Below, in pieces: positions 1 to 7,026 of a stretch of 21,430 nt of DNA. The DNA is from JBKEDC01 sp047975205. GTDB taxonomy: Bacteria; Bacteroidota; Bacteroidia; Bacteroidales; Prolixibacteraceae. Numbering within the stretch: the first letter of the stretch is position 1; each line of letters opens with the position of its first letter. The DNA is taken from positions 1 to 21,430 of the forward strand of contig JBKEDC010000029.1 of assembly GCA_047975205.1 (NCBI GenBank), in the 5' to 3' direction. The notes beneath the pieces are model-generated. The model did not search any database, had not been told where the DNA came from, and saw only the letters and a program-made list of their open reading frames with translations. The position numbers and the translations under genes are program-made.

Positions 1-136
1 AAGTTGTGCATTATTGTGTAGTATATTAATTGATTAAGCACCATTAAAATACTAATTTGCAATGATATGTGCAACTTGTTCTTCATTAAAATCATAAATA
101 ATTAATTCCGCCAACGGGTTAAAGCATTAAAAATAT

Positions 137-2212
137 ATGAAAGCAACACAAGCACAACTATTAAGCTTATTAGACGGCAAAAAACAGTTTACAATACCAA
201 TTTACCAAAGAACTTACTCTTGGAAAATACCGCAATGTCAGCAATTATTTGATGATATTTTAAGAATTGGTAATGATATTACAGAGCTTTCTCATTTCAT
301 AGGCTCAATAGTATATTTTAAATCAGATAACTCTCCAATTACCAGTATGCCTGAATTGCTTGTGATAGATGGTCAACAAAGACTGACTACTGTTTCTTTA
401 ATGCTTCTTGCTTTAATTCATTACTTGAAGGAACACGTAGATGTTTCGTTAGAAGATAAGACTTGGGAAGAGATACAAGAAACTTACTTAGTGAATAAGG
501 ATAAAGAGGATGACTCTAAGTTTAAGTTGCTTTTAACTCGTAAAGACAAAACCACATTTACAAAACTCATTGATGAAATTGATATTGATGGAGAATACAG
601 TGAAAGAGTATTGGAAAACTATCAATTCTTTAAAGATAAGTTTTGCGATGAAAATGTTCAGGCCATTTATCACGGTATAAAAAAGTTGATTATAGTTGAT
701 GTTATACTTGAAAGAGACAAAGACAACCCTCAGCTAATTTTTGAAAGTTTAAACTCAACAGGTTTAGATTTATCACAAGCCGATTTAATACGTAATTATA
801 TTCTGATGGGTCAGCCGTTAGAGCTGCAAAATGTACTTTATGAAAAGTATTGGTATCCAATGGAACAAAGCTTTGGTGAGAAAATTGGTGCTCTTGCTCG
901 GTTTATCCGTGATTACCTTACAATGAAGGAATCATCAATTCCTAAAATCGATCTTGTTTATGAGGCCTATAAACGCTTTTTAAATTCTAAAGATGGTTTT
1001 AAATCTATTGAAGATGCAATTAAGAGTTTACACCGATATTCAAAATTTTATGTCCGTATAGCATTATTAAAGGAACAAGACACCGATATAGCTAAAAAAT
1101 TAAAAGAGATAGCAAAGCTTAAAATAGATACATCTTATCCTTTCTTATTGGCTGTATATGGTGATTTTGAGAAAGAACAAATAAATAAAGATGAGTTTAT
1201 TGAAATCATATCCTTGGTTTCAAACTATGTGCTTAGAAGAGCAATTTGTGGTATTCCAACAAACAGCCTTAATAAAACTTTTGCTGCTCTTTACAAACAA
1301 ATAAAAAGAGAAACCTATTACAAACAAATAAAAAGAGAAACCTATTTAGAATCAGTTAAAGCTGCGTTCTTGTTAATGGATGGTTGTAGACGTTTTCCTT
1401 TGGATGACGAATTTACCAAGGAATTACAGGTTAAAGATGTTTATAATTTCAGGTCAAGAAATTATTTACTGGAATCACTTGAAAATTGGGAACGAAAAGA
1501 ATTGGTTAATGCTGAAAACTATACAATAGAACACATTTTACCTCAGAACTCAAATGTATCTCCACAATGGCAACAAGAACTTGGAGAGAATTGGAAAGGA
1601 ATAAAAGACAAATATCTACATTCGTTGGGTAATCTGTCGTTAACCGGATATAATTCAGAGTTATCGGATAGACCATTTGCGGATAAAAAATCTATTAAAG
1701 GTGGTTTTAATACAAGTCCTTTGTTTTTGAATGCCTCAGTAAGAGAAGCTACAACTTGGAATGAAGATGCTATTCTTAAAAGAGCTTCCAAATTAGCTGA
1801 AAGAGCCTGTAAAGTATGGCAAAAGCCTAATTTATCTAATGATAAATTAGAACTGTACAAAGAGCCTGAAACTACTAAAGAACAAGCCGTTTATAACATT
1901 GAACATTTACAAGGTGATAAATTATACAAGAATCTTAAAAAACGAGTTTTAAATTTAGATGCTTCGGTAAGAGTAGAATTTAAAAAGTCATACATAGCAT
2001 TTGAAGCACAAACAAATTTTGTGAATGTTGTTCCTCTAAAGACAAGATTACATCTTTATATTAAAGACCCGAAAGGTATTTGTAAAGATGTATCCGGTTT
2101 AATAGAATGGGGCAATGGAGATGTTGAAGTAGTTTTAAAAAAGCTTAATGATTTAGACTACATAATGGAATTGATAGAACAAGTATTTGAAGGACAAGTT
2201 GAATCAGTATAA
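137..2212 (+). CDS. GmrSD-like DUF262/DUF1524 protein with DUF5655-like C-terminus
   Basis: A 691-residue protein of the DUF262 family, related to the GmrS/GmrD type IV restriction enzymes that cut modified DNA; many relatives act in phage defence. The DUF262 part starts at once, with IPIYQRTYSW at residues 20-29 and the nucleotide-handling motif DGQQR at 78-82, followed by FESLNSTGLDLSQADLIRNY at 201-220. The DUF1524 His-Me-like nuclease motif lies near residues 461-515 (EHILPQ, then GNLSLTGYNSELS). The last 90 or so residues, from IEHLQGDKLYKNL, look like DUF5655. So S-type and D-type parts are fused in one chain, and the key motifs are intact. Residues 386-403 are a perfect doubled 9-residue unit (YKQIKRETY). 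No partner restriction or methylase gene is visible; C-rich non-coding DNA follows. The family is clear; a role in restriction is inferred from family, and the substrate is unknown. Confidence 0.9.
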   Translation: MKATQAQLLSLLDGKKQFTIPIYQRTYSWKIPQCQQLFDDILRIGNDITELSHFIGSIVYFKSDNSPITSMPELLVIDGQQRLTTVSLMLLALIHYLKEHVDVSLEDKTWEEIQETYLVNKDKEDDSKFKLLLTRKDKTTFTKLIDEIDIDGEYSERVLENYQFFKDKFCDENVQAIYHGIKKLIIVDVILERDKDNPQLIFESLNSTGLDLSQADLIRNYILMGQPLELQNVLYEKYWYPMEQSFGEKIGALARFIRDYLTMKESSIPKIDLVYEAYKRFLNSKDGFKSIEDAIKSLHRYSKFYVRIALLKEQDTDIAKKLKEIAKLKIDTSYPFLLAVYGDFEKEQINKDEFIEIISLVSNYVLRRAICGIPTNSLNKTFAALYKQIKRETYYKQIKRETYLESVKAAFLLMDGCRRFPLDDEFTKELQVKDVYNFRSRNYLLESLENWERKELVNAENYTIEHILPQNSNVSPQWQQELGENWKGIKDKYLHSLGNLSLTGYNSELSDRPFADKKSIKGGFNTSPLFLNASVREATTWNEDAILKRASKLAERACKVWQKPNLSNDKLELYKEPETTKEQAVYNIEHLQGDKLYKNLKKRVLNLDASVRVEFKKSYIAFEAQTNFVNVVPLKTRLHLYIKDPKGICKDVSGLIEWGNGDVEVVLKKLNDLDYIMELIEQVFEGQVESV
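1291..1346 (+). repeat. 27-bp perfect in-frame tandem duplication
   Basis: Two exact 27-base copies (1291-1317 and 1318-1344), with the match running two bases further to 1346. They encode YKQIKRETY twice inside the helical middle of the DUF262 protein. Exact identity at every third codon position points to a recent event, or an assembly error. The reading frame stays open. Confidence 0.95.
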
Positions 2213-2559
2213 TCCCACCACACAGCCATTTGCTTCCAGTAGGTTCTTTTCGTTCGCTCGTACCTCACTTACTACAATCACCCACTTCCTGCAACGCACA
2301 GCAAGAGAAGTCCTTCATTCCTTTCCGTTGCACTACAATCCATTCAGTCCTGCACTTGCTTTTTCCCACGCACATCCAAACGCAGGTAAAGCGGTGTTCC
2401 GCCTTCGGTCGTCAGCAAATAAAATCGCCAAACCATTACAGCACATTTTTTGGAATACTTCAATTTTAAAAGGTCAAAAAAGAGCTATAATGCCCTACGG
2501 ATACTTGGCTAAAGCTACGCAGTTTGTCACTTTTATTGCGTTCCTCTGTCAGTTGTCAC

Positions 2560-2630
2560 GGTAGTTCCCTTGGATTTTTTGCCGCTTCCTTCCGTTCCTC
2601 CAGTCAGTCGCAAAAAATCCAACCGCTACC
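2560..2630. repeat. large inverted repeat (13-bp perfect core stem)
   Basis: TTGGATTTTTTGC at 2570-2582 is perfectly complementary to GCAAAAAATCCAA at 2610-2622. A one-base bulge (2583) then allows one more G-C pair (2584 with 2609). Outside an asymmetric internal loop, GGTAG (2560-2564) pairs with CTACC (2626-2630). The loop of about 25 bases is almost all pyrimidine on the plus strand, so purine-rich on the minus strand. There is no T-tract after either side, so it does not look like a simple terminator. A protein-binding site (for example a transfer or recombination site) or a structured RNA are possibilities. Confidence 0.8.
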
Positions 2631-2712
2631 TATAATTTTGCTCGCCTGCGGGCTGCGGCTTAATGCTGATTGATTTGCCTCCGCTATTGCTATTATGGCT
2701 ATTAAAGCGGTG

Positions 2713-2795
2713 AGCCTTGTGTAAGTTCCATTGCTCTCCGTCTTTTTGTGTAAAGAAAAATTACAAAAAGGCTACGTTCCACTTCACACATAGCT
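2713..2795. repeat. nested imperfect inverted repeat
   Basis: Outer arms AGC (2713-2715), GTGT (2719-2722) and AAGT (2723-2726) pair with ACTT (2781-2784), ACAC (2786-2789) and GCT (2793-2795), with small bulges. Nested inside, TTTTTGT plus TAA (2743-2753, one base bulged) pairs with TTACAAAAA (2761-2769) around a 7-base A-rich loop. The combination is more than expected from a single chance palindrome, but the outer stem is imperfect and its fold has not been computed. Confidence 0.55.
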
Positions 2796-2802
2796 ACAAA
2801 CC

Positions 2803-2816
2803 ACCCTAAAAAGGGT
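2803..2816. repeat. small hairpin ACCCT/AGGGT
   Basis: ACCCT (2803-2807) and AGGGT (2812-2816) form a 5-bp stem with a 4-base A loop, directly after the nested inverted repeat. Nothing more can be said of it alone. Confidence 0.4.
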
Positions 2817-3205
2817 TGCCATTTGTACCACCCTTGCTCCACTCGCAGGCGGCTCGCGTTGCTTGTTCAAAGTCTGCAATCCGTTCGTACCTCACTACTT
2901 GCAGTCTTCGTCCAGCCGATTAGCTCAAGACTGTTTTTACCTGCGTTTACGCACAGTTACAACCTCACAAGGAAGTATGATAGATATCGCCAAAAAGGCA
3001 ATCTTCTATAAGCTGATGAATAAAACAGGCGCAGCTTAAACACTGCATCTGTCATAAAATCAATTTCTTATAAGCAAAAAAGAGCAAAGAAAAGCAATAG
3101 AAACCCTGACTGAACTACTGCACACTTATTGAAGTATCTTAGATATTAAAGGGCAAAGCCGAGTCAAGTCCAAACATTTGTTTAATCCCAAAAATATTAG
3201 AAAAG

Positions 3206-3836
3206 ATGGGAAAAATTAATCAAGGTATTCTCGGTGGTGTCTCAGGACAGGTTGGGAATGTAATCGGTGGAACTTGGAAGGGCATTGATTACCTAAGAAT
3301 TAAACCTTCCAGTGTAACGAACCCAAGAACCGAAGGACAAGTTGACCAACGTTCAAAGTTTTCAACCGTGCTTCGCTTCCTGCAACCAATGACAGATGGT
3401 TTCAAATTGTATGCTAACAAGATGACTCAGTTTAACGCTGCAATGTCTTACAATTTGAACAACGCAATTACAGGAGCTTATCCGAACTTTGCGATTGACT
3501 ACGCAAATTCATTGGTTACTCGTGGTAATCTTACAGGTGCAGTAGATGGAGCGGTTTCTTCTCCAAGTGCAGCAATAGTAGATGTGACCTGGACAGATAA
3601 CTCTGGAAGTGGTAGTGCCTTAGCTACTGATAAAGCAATGATTTTGCTTTACAACGCTACAAGAGGTGAAAGTGTATTTACAACAGCGGGACCAGTAAGA
3701 ACCGCTGGAACAGAAACAATTTCTGTACCTTCTGAATACACTGGTGAAGATGTTGAGGGTATTCTTAGGATTTATCTCCGAAGATGGCTCTAAAGTAGCG
3801 AATAGCTCTTATTTAGGTTCTGTAACAGTTGCTTAA
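3206..3836 (+). pseudogene. DUF6266 family protein, frameshifted near its C-terminus
   Basis: The N-terminus MGKINQGILGGVSGQVGN with GGTWKGIDYLR is typical of DUF6266, a Bacteroidota family of about 210 residues and unknown function. As read, the frame stops at 3793 after 195 residues, with an ending (EGILRIYLRRWL) unlike the family. Dropping one G from the run at 3757-3759 gives EVFLGFISEDGSKV, continuing to SYLGSVTVA and a stop at 3834-3836. That gives 209 residues, a normal length and a normal family ending. So a one-base insertion (mutation or sequence error) is the likely cause. There is no signal peptide. The gene stands alone, after the C-rich segment and before a strong terminator, consistent with an accessory gene. 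The start at 3206 is fixed by the family N-terminus. Confidence 0.85.
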
Positions 3837-3857
3837 TAGCGATTGACGTTTTCTTAG

Positions 3858-3888
3858 AAAACCGTCCTTTTTTAGGGGCGGTTTTTTT
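3858..3888 (+). terminator. rho-independent terminator after the DUF6266 gene
   Basis: AAAACCGTCC (3858-3867) pairs with GGGCGGTTTT (3876-3885) with one G-T wobble, around an 8-base loop, and a run of seven T follows the GC-rich stem (3882-3888). It lies 22 bases after the restored stop codon. Confidence 0.9.
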
Positions 3889-3923
3889 ATCTTTACACCT
3901 CTCGATTTTCCTATCTTTAGTCC

Positions 3924-3983
3924 TTAATTAGCTATAATTCAACGCTTTTTGTTGCTTATTTGTATCTATTGATAGCTAATTAA
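3924..3983. repeat. 12-bp perfect inverted repeat with 36-bp spacer
   Basis: TTAATTAGCTAT (3924-3935) and ATAGCTAATTAA (3972-3983) are exact reverse complements. The spacer carries a smaller hairpin, CAAC (3940-3943) with GTTG (3951-3954). The rest of the 3889-4164 gap shows no gene. The element sits between a plus-strand and a minus-strand transcription unit and has no T-tract, so a recombination or regulator site is as likely as a terminator. Confidence 0.65.
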
Positions 3984-4164
3984 TTGATAATCAGTAGTGC
4001 ATTGCATTTTGTATCGGAAAGTAATCACACTTCTATTTGTTAGTTAAATGATTGTTTTATTGATGTGTAATTGCCTCACCCTATCTTCAAAAATAACTAA
4101 AACTGATTAAGGAAAATGCCAATATTCGGGAACATCCTCACTTCTATAGCTCTGCAAAGTGTAG

Positions 4165-4542
4165 TTATTCTTCAAATAGCTCATTTAGTGCAGCATAATA
4201 ATCTTCGCGCCACCCTTCTACAATGTTATCGTAGGCATCATCAGGTATATTGGTATGTTTGACTTCCATACTTGTTCCTCCTTTATTAGGGTGTAATTTA
4301 ATTGTAACAATAGACTGTTCTTTTTCTCCAAAATACCATTCTTGAACAAGTTTTTTATTTTGTTCAAATTCAATATTTTTTCCACAAATAGCACCATCCC
4401 ACATTTCAAACTCAGAGTTTGGAGTTGTTTCCATTATGCAATCCTCTCCTGTCCAAATTTCAATCATAAACTTGTTCGTTAGTGCATTGTAAATGTCTGC
4501 CGGATCAGCATCAAGCTGAAAGTACGCCTTAAAGTCTTTCAT
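4165..4542 (-). CDS. START-like (SRPBCC/AHSA1-type) domain protein
   Basis: A 125-residue single-domain protein. It opens with a strand typical of the SRPBCC fold (FKAYFQLDADPADIYNALTN), then the AHSA1-type run of alternating strands with EMWDGAICGKNIEFE and VQEWYFGE, then TSMEVKHTNIPDDAYDNIVEGW and a closing amphipathic helix ending in LNELFEE. Members bind small hydrophobic ligands or act as Hsp90 ATPase-activator-like modules; the role here is unknown. The start codon lies 3 bases after the stop of the DUF3078 gene, so it is the last gene of the minus-strand run and probably cotranscribed. No signal peptide, so cytoplasmic. The fold assignment is firm, the function open. Confidence 0.85.
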   Translation of the reverse strand: MKDFKAYFQLDADPADIYNALTNKFMIEIWTGEDCIMETTPNSEFEMWDGAICGKNIEFEQNKKLVQEWYFGEKEQSIVTIKLHPNKGGTSMEVKHTNIPDDAYDNIVEGWREDYYAALNELFEE

Positions 4543-4545
4543 TTT

Positions 4546-6519
4546 TTAATTAATTATTTTTCTCCTTCGTTTTATCTCTCTATCTAATGAATACGTAAAT
4601 CCTAGAGTAAAAAATTCTCTGAACTGCCACTTTGCTTTATAAATGGCTTCACCGGAAGCATCTACTTTTCCGGTATCAAAAGTCACGTTGTCATCGTATA
4701 AAAGATGCAATATAATTTGAGCTTTCATAAAGTTGTTAATTTTAAAATCGAATGTATTTTCCCAATCAACATCATATGCTGTGAATATGTTTTTGTAGTC
4801 TATGAACATTTTATATTTTGTGTTAACAGATAAATTTTCAAATATTTTCTGCGAATATGCAATATCCAAGTTAAGACCTAAATCCCAAAAACTTTTTGAA
4901 TCTTCGTCAATACCAAACTGCGTTTGATCGTAAATTGAAGTATCTCGCATAGAAACACATTTTATTGTAATTGGAGATACAAATAATGATAGGTTATCAT
5001 CCTTCTTATAGTCCATACCTAATTTAAATAGCGATTTTAATGGAGCCATAAAACCTGATTTTGGAGTTGTTCGGTCCGGATAATCATAGCTATTAAACAG
5101 CTGTGTTTCTAAATCAGTTTCTGCTGTGTAATACCATTTTTTTACTGCTTGCAAACCAAATTTAGAAATAAGTTCAAATCTATCTTCATTCTTTTCCAAT
5201 CCACCGTCACTCGGACTTATCCAGCCGCTTCGTACATCTAAAGTATTACTCCAGGTAATCTTATCTAGATTATAGTTGGCATAGCCTTTAAAAGTAAAAA
5301 GCCCCGCTAATGAGGTTTCTCCCCCTTTTACCCAATTTTTCAGATATGTTTGATTCAACGCAAGATTAAGTACACCCCCATATGTCCAAGGTGTAACAAT
5401 TTCATATTTTTTCTTTATGTTGGTCAGATTATCATCTAAATTCACTCGAGCAAGATCGGCTCCTCTATGTTTACGTTCTCTAAAACGATTTAGAGTAACA
5501 CCATCATCGATAAACATCGCAATAGAGTTTCTATCTTTAGTAAGTACGCGAACACCTAGAGAGTCTTTTTGTATATTTTTTATAAAAAAACGAGAAGTAA
5601 ATGGTTGATTGTTGCTCAATAAAACTTCAGTAGAATCTTCCATAGAATTATATATCCACATGGAAATTCGTTCATTATTGACATAATTTAGGAGTATACG
5701 CAAGCTGGTATTAATTGAATCATTTGCTTGCTTAGTCACTTGTTCATTGTATGATTCAAGCATCTGACGATTCTGTTTAGCTATATGAATGGCATATTTA
5801 CGTTGTTCTCCTAAAGAATAAGTAGTTACTACTTGTTCTTTGTAAATATTGCTTACTGAATCTTCTGCTTGCTTTAATATCGTTGCATTATATTTTTGAC
5901 GAGCTTCTTCTAAAATAGCACTACGTATACTATCCATTTTATGCACACGTTTAAGGTCTTCAACTGAGTGCTTAGTGAGATTTATCATACTGTCTAAGGC
6001 AAGTAAGCTGTCAGGCAGATCAACATATTTTGATCCTATTAATTTTGATGCCTCATTTGGAGTAAGCAAGTTTATATTTAATTGAGCTTGTTCTATAATG
6101 CTTTTTGGAACTTTAATTTCATTAACATTAAAATTATCACGAACGTTCCTATCAATTTTTGCCTGTTCTTCTTTAAGTATTTGATGACTAACGTATCCCG
6201 GGGCATTCAAACTGTCAGACACATTATCTAGCGTTCTGAAAAAGTAACGTTTTTCTGATGATTGATAGTCTTCCAAGCTTCCTAGAATAGTATCTACTCG
6301 TTGATCTTTTAAATAATGAACCAAACTGCGCATCTTTAAAGCTACCTCATAGTTCTGAGGATACCATTCCGTGTATCTACGCAAATAATAATCAATATTT
6401 TTAATACTTGTTGCTACGGAGTCGATCTGTGCTGTATTCGAATCAGCCTGAGCTTTCATCAGGAAGAAACTACCCCATACAGTAATTGAACAGAATAAAA
6501 AACGATAAATATTCTTCAT
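4546..6519 (-). CDS. DUF3078 outer-membrane beta-barrel-like protein
   Basis: A 657-residue protein. The signal peptide spans residues 1-25 (hydrophobic stretch ending MKAQA). Residues about 30-290 are mostly helical, charged and Gln/Glu/Lys-rich, probably periplasmic with coiled-coil character around 195-280. From about residue 375 (NIKKKYEIVTPWTYGGV) to the end lies the DUF3078 domain, an alternating-strand barrel-like region rich in Trp/Tyr, for example NLALNQTYLKNWVKGGE and ITWSNTLDVRSGW. Most DUF3078 proteins are shorter, so the long N-terminal helical part is an addition. It lies 7 bases after the CYTH gene and 3 bases before the START-like gene. Envelope location is inferred from the signal peptide and family; no substrate or partner is known. 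Confidence 0.88.
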   Translation of the reverse strand: MKNIYRFLFCSITVWGSFFLMKAQADSNTAQIDSVATSIKNIDYYLRRYTEWYPQNYEVALKMRSLVHYLKDQRVDTILGSLEDYQSSEKRYFFRTLDNVSDSLNAPGYVSHQILKEEQAKIDRNVRDNFNVNEIKVPKSIIEQAQLNINLLTPNEASKLIGSKYVDLPDSLLALDSMINLTKHSVEDLKRVHKMDSIRSAILEEARQKYNATILKQAEDSVSNIYKEQVVTTYSLGEQRKYAIHIAKQNRQMLESYNEQVTKQANDSINTSLRILLNYVNNERISMWIYNSMEDSTEVLLSNNQPFTSRFFIKNIQKDSLGVRVLTKDRNSIAMFIDDGVTLNRFRERKHRGADLARVNLDDNLTNIKKKYEIVTPWTYGGVLNLALNQTYLKNWVKGGETSLAGLFTFKGYANYNLDKITWSNTLDVRSGWISPSDGGLEKNEDRFELISKFGLQAVKKWYYTAETDLETQLFNSYDYPDRTTPKSGFMAPLKSLFKLGMDYKKDDNLSLFVSPITIKCVSMRDTSIYDQTQFGIDEDSKSFWDLGLNLDIAYSQKIFENLSVNTKYKMFIDYKNIFTAYDVDWENTFDFKINNFMKAQIILHLLYDDNVTFDTGKVDASGEAIYKAKWQFREFFTLGFTYSLDREIKRRRKIIN

Positions 6520-6526
6520 AGTTTTT

Positions 6527-6997
6527 CTATTGTGAGTTCCATATTTTATATGGACATTTGACTAAAGATGAGTTATGATATTTAGGGTCTCCTGAAACTT
6601 CACATTCAACCCATTCCGGTAATGAAATTATTTCGTCTTCTGATGATAATTCGCATTCAGCCACTATTAAACCTTCATTATCTCCGGAAAACACATCAAC
6701 TTCCCACTTTTTTCCTTCATACATATAGATGTGTCTTATCTTTTCAATAGGAGAATTCTCGGATAGTCTCATTAATTGCTTTGCATCTTCAAAAGGTATT
6801 TCATACTCAAACTCCGAGCGAGAAATCCCAACTGTTTTTCCTTTTATCGTAAGATAGGCCTTGTCATCTGCTAAACGAATCCTGACAGTTGTATTCAAGT
6901 TGTCATTTAAATACGCTTGAGCAATTCTAATTTGCTTTATGCCATTAGGTTCAAAGCCCTCTTTTAGTATAAATTTTCTTTCTATTTCGATACCCAT
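6527..6997 (-). CDS. CYTH domain protein (triphosphate tunnel metalloenzyme family)
   Basis: A 156-residue single-domain CYTH protein. It has the defining N-terminal ExExK motif (EIERK, residues 4-8), then basic and acidic strand residues in the expected alternation: VRIRL, AYLTIKGK, SEFEYEIP, EVDVF, VAECEL and WVECEV. CYTH enzymes form a beta tunnel that binds triphosphates and divalent metal, hydrolysing tripolyphosphate or nucleoside triphosphates; some bacterial members resemble class IV adenylate cyclases. I chose the ATG at 6997, which gives the usual short lead-in MGIEIERKF; an in-frame ATG at 7021 adds eight residues and leaves 5 bases after the lipoprotein gene. It sits inside the six-gene run. 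The substrate cannot be told from sequence alone. Confidence 0.88.
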   Translation of the reverse strand: MGIEIERKFILKEGFEPNGIKQIRIAQAYLNDNLNTTVRIRLADDKAYLTIKGKTVGISRSEFEYEIPFEDAKQLMRLSENSPIEKIRHIYMYEGKKWEVDVFSGDNEGLIVAECELSSEDEIISLPEWVECEVSGDPKYHNSSLVKCPYKIWNSQ

Positions 6998-7026
6998 AAA
7001 AGTGTTATTATCAATAATCAAATAAA

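Larger units (their letters stand above)
2378..2948. repeat. 13-bp inverted pair, arms 2378-2390 and 2936-2948
   Basis: AAACGCAGGTAAA at 2378-2390 and its exact reverse complement TTTACCTGCGTTT at 2936-2948 enclose 545 bases of the C-rich segment, including all the other hairpins. The arms may be the ends of a small element, or two copies of one binding motif in opposite orientation. Confidence 0.7.
2213..3205. other. about 1 kb C-rich, apparently non-coding segment with inverted repeats
   Basis: No convincing gene is seen here. Open frames exist on the plus strand (for example 2187-2564, 2230-2469 and 2823-3011), but their predicted proteins are Ser/Phe/Leu/His-rich with no recognisable domain, as expected when C-rich DNA lacks stop codons. 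Base composition differs from the flanks: in 2221-2340 I count 41 C against 16 G, where neighbouring genes are strongly AT-rich. The segment holds a large hairpin at 2560-2630, a nested inverted repeat at 2713-2795, a short hairpin at 2803-2816, a 13-bp inverted pair (2378-2390 with 2936-2948), and a repeated CGTACCTCACT block. Such skewed, repeat-bearing, gene-free DNA often occurs in Bacteroidota mobile elements, so a mobile-element remnant or a structured RNA locus is inferred, not shown. Confidence 0.6.

Noticed and set aside
1..77. Inverted AAGTTG (1-6) and CAACTT (72-77) as an attachment site at the left edge.
   Set aside because: Six bases are too short to rule out chance, and the left context is cut off by the window; no matching copy found at the other border.
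1543..1860. Minus-strand frame of 105 codons inside the DUF262 gene.
   Set aside because: Antisense to a well-supported coding region, with no recognisable domain.
2187..2564. Open frames on the plus strand within the C-rich segment (also 2230-2469 and 2823-3011).
   Set aside because: Low-complexity predicted proteins with no domain, overlapping frames, and non-standard starts; the lack of stops is explained by C-rich composition.
3750..3793. Programmed frameshift in the DUF6266 gene.
   Set aside because: No slippery heptamer or obvious downstream stimulatory structure; a plain insertion or sequencing error is simpler.
4138..4160. Hairpin CACTT/AAGTG downstream of the START-like gene as a terminator.
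   Set aside because: Only a 5-bp AT-containing stem, with no T-run in the right direction.
4218..4409. Second minus-strand frame inside the START-like gene.
   Set aside because: Overlaps a confident gene in another frame; the product is Lys/Asn/Ile-rich and has no motif.
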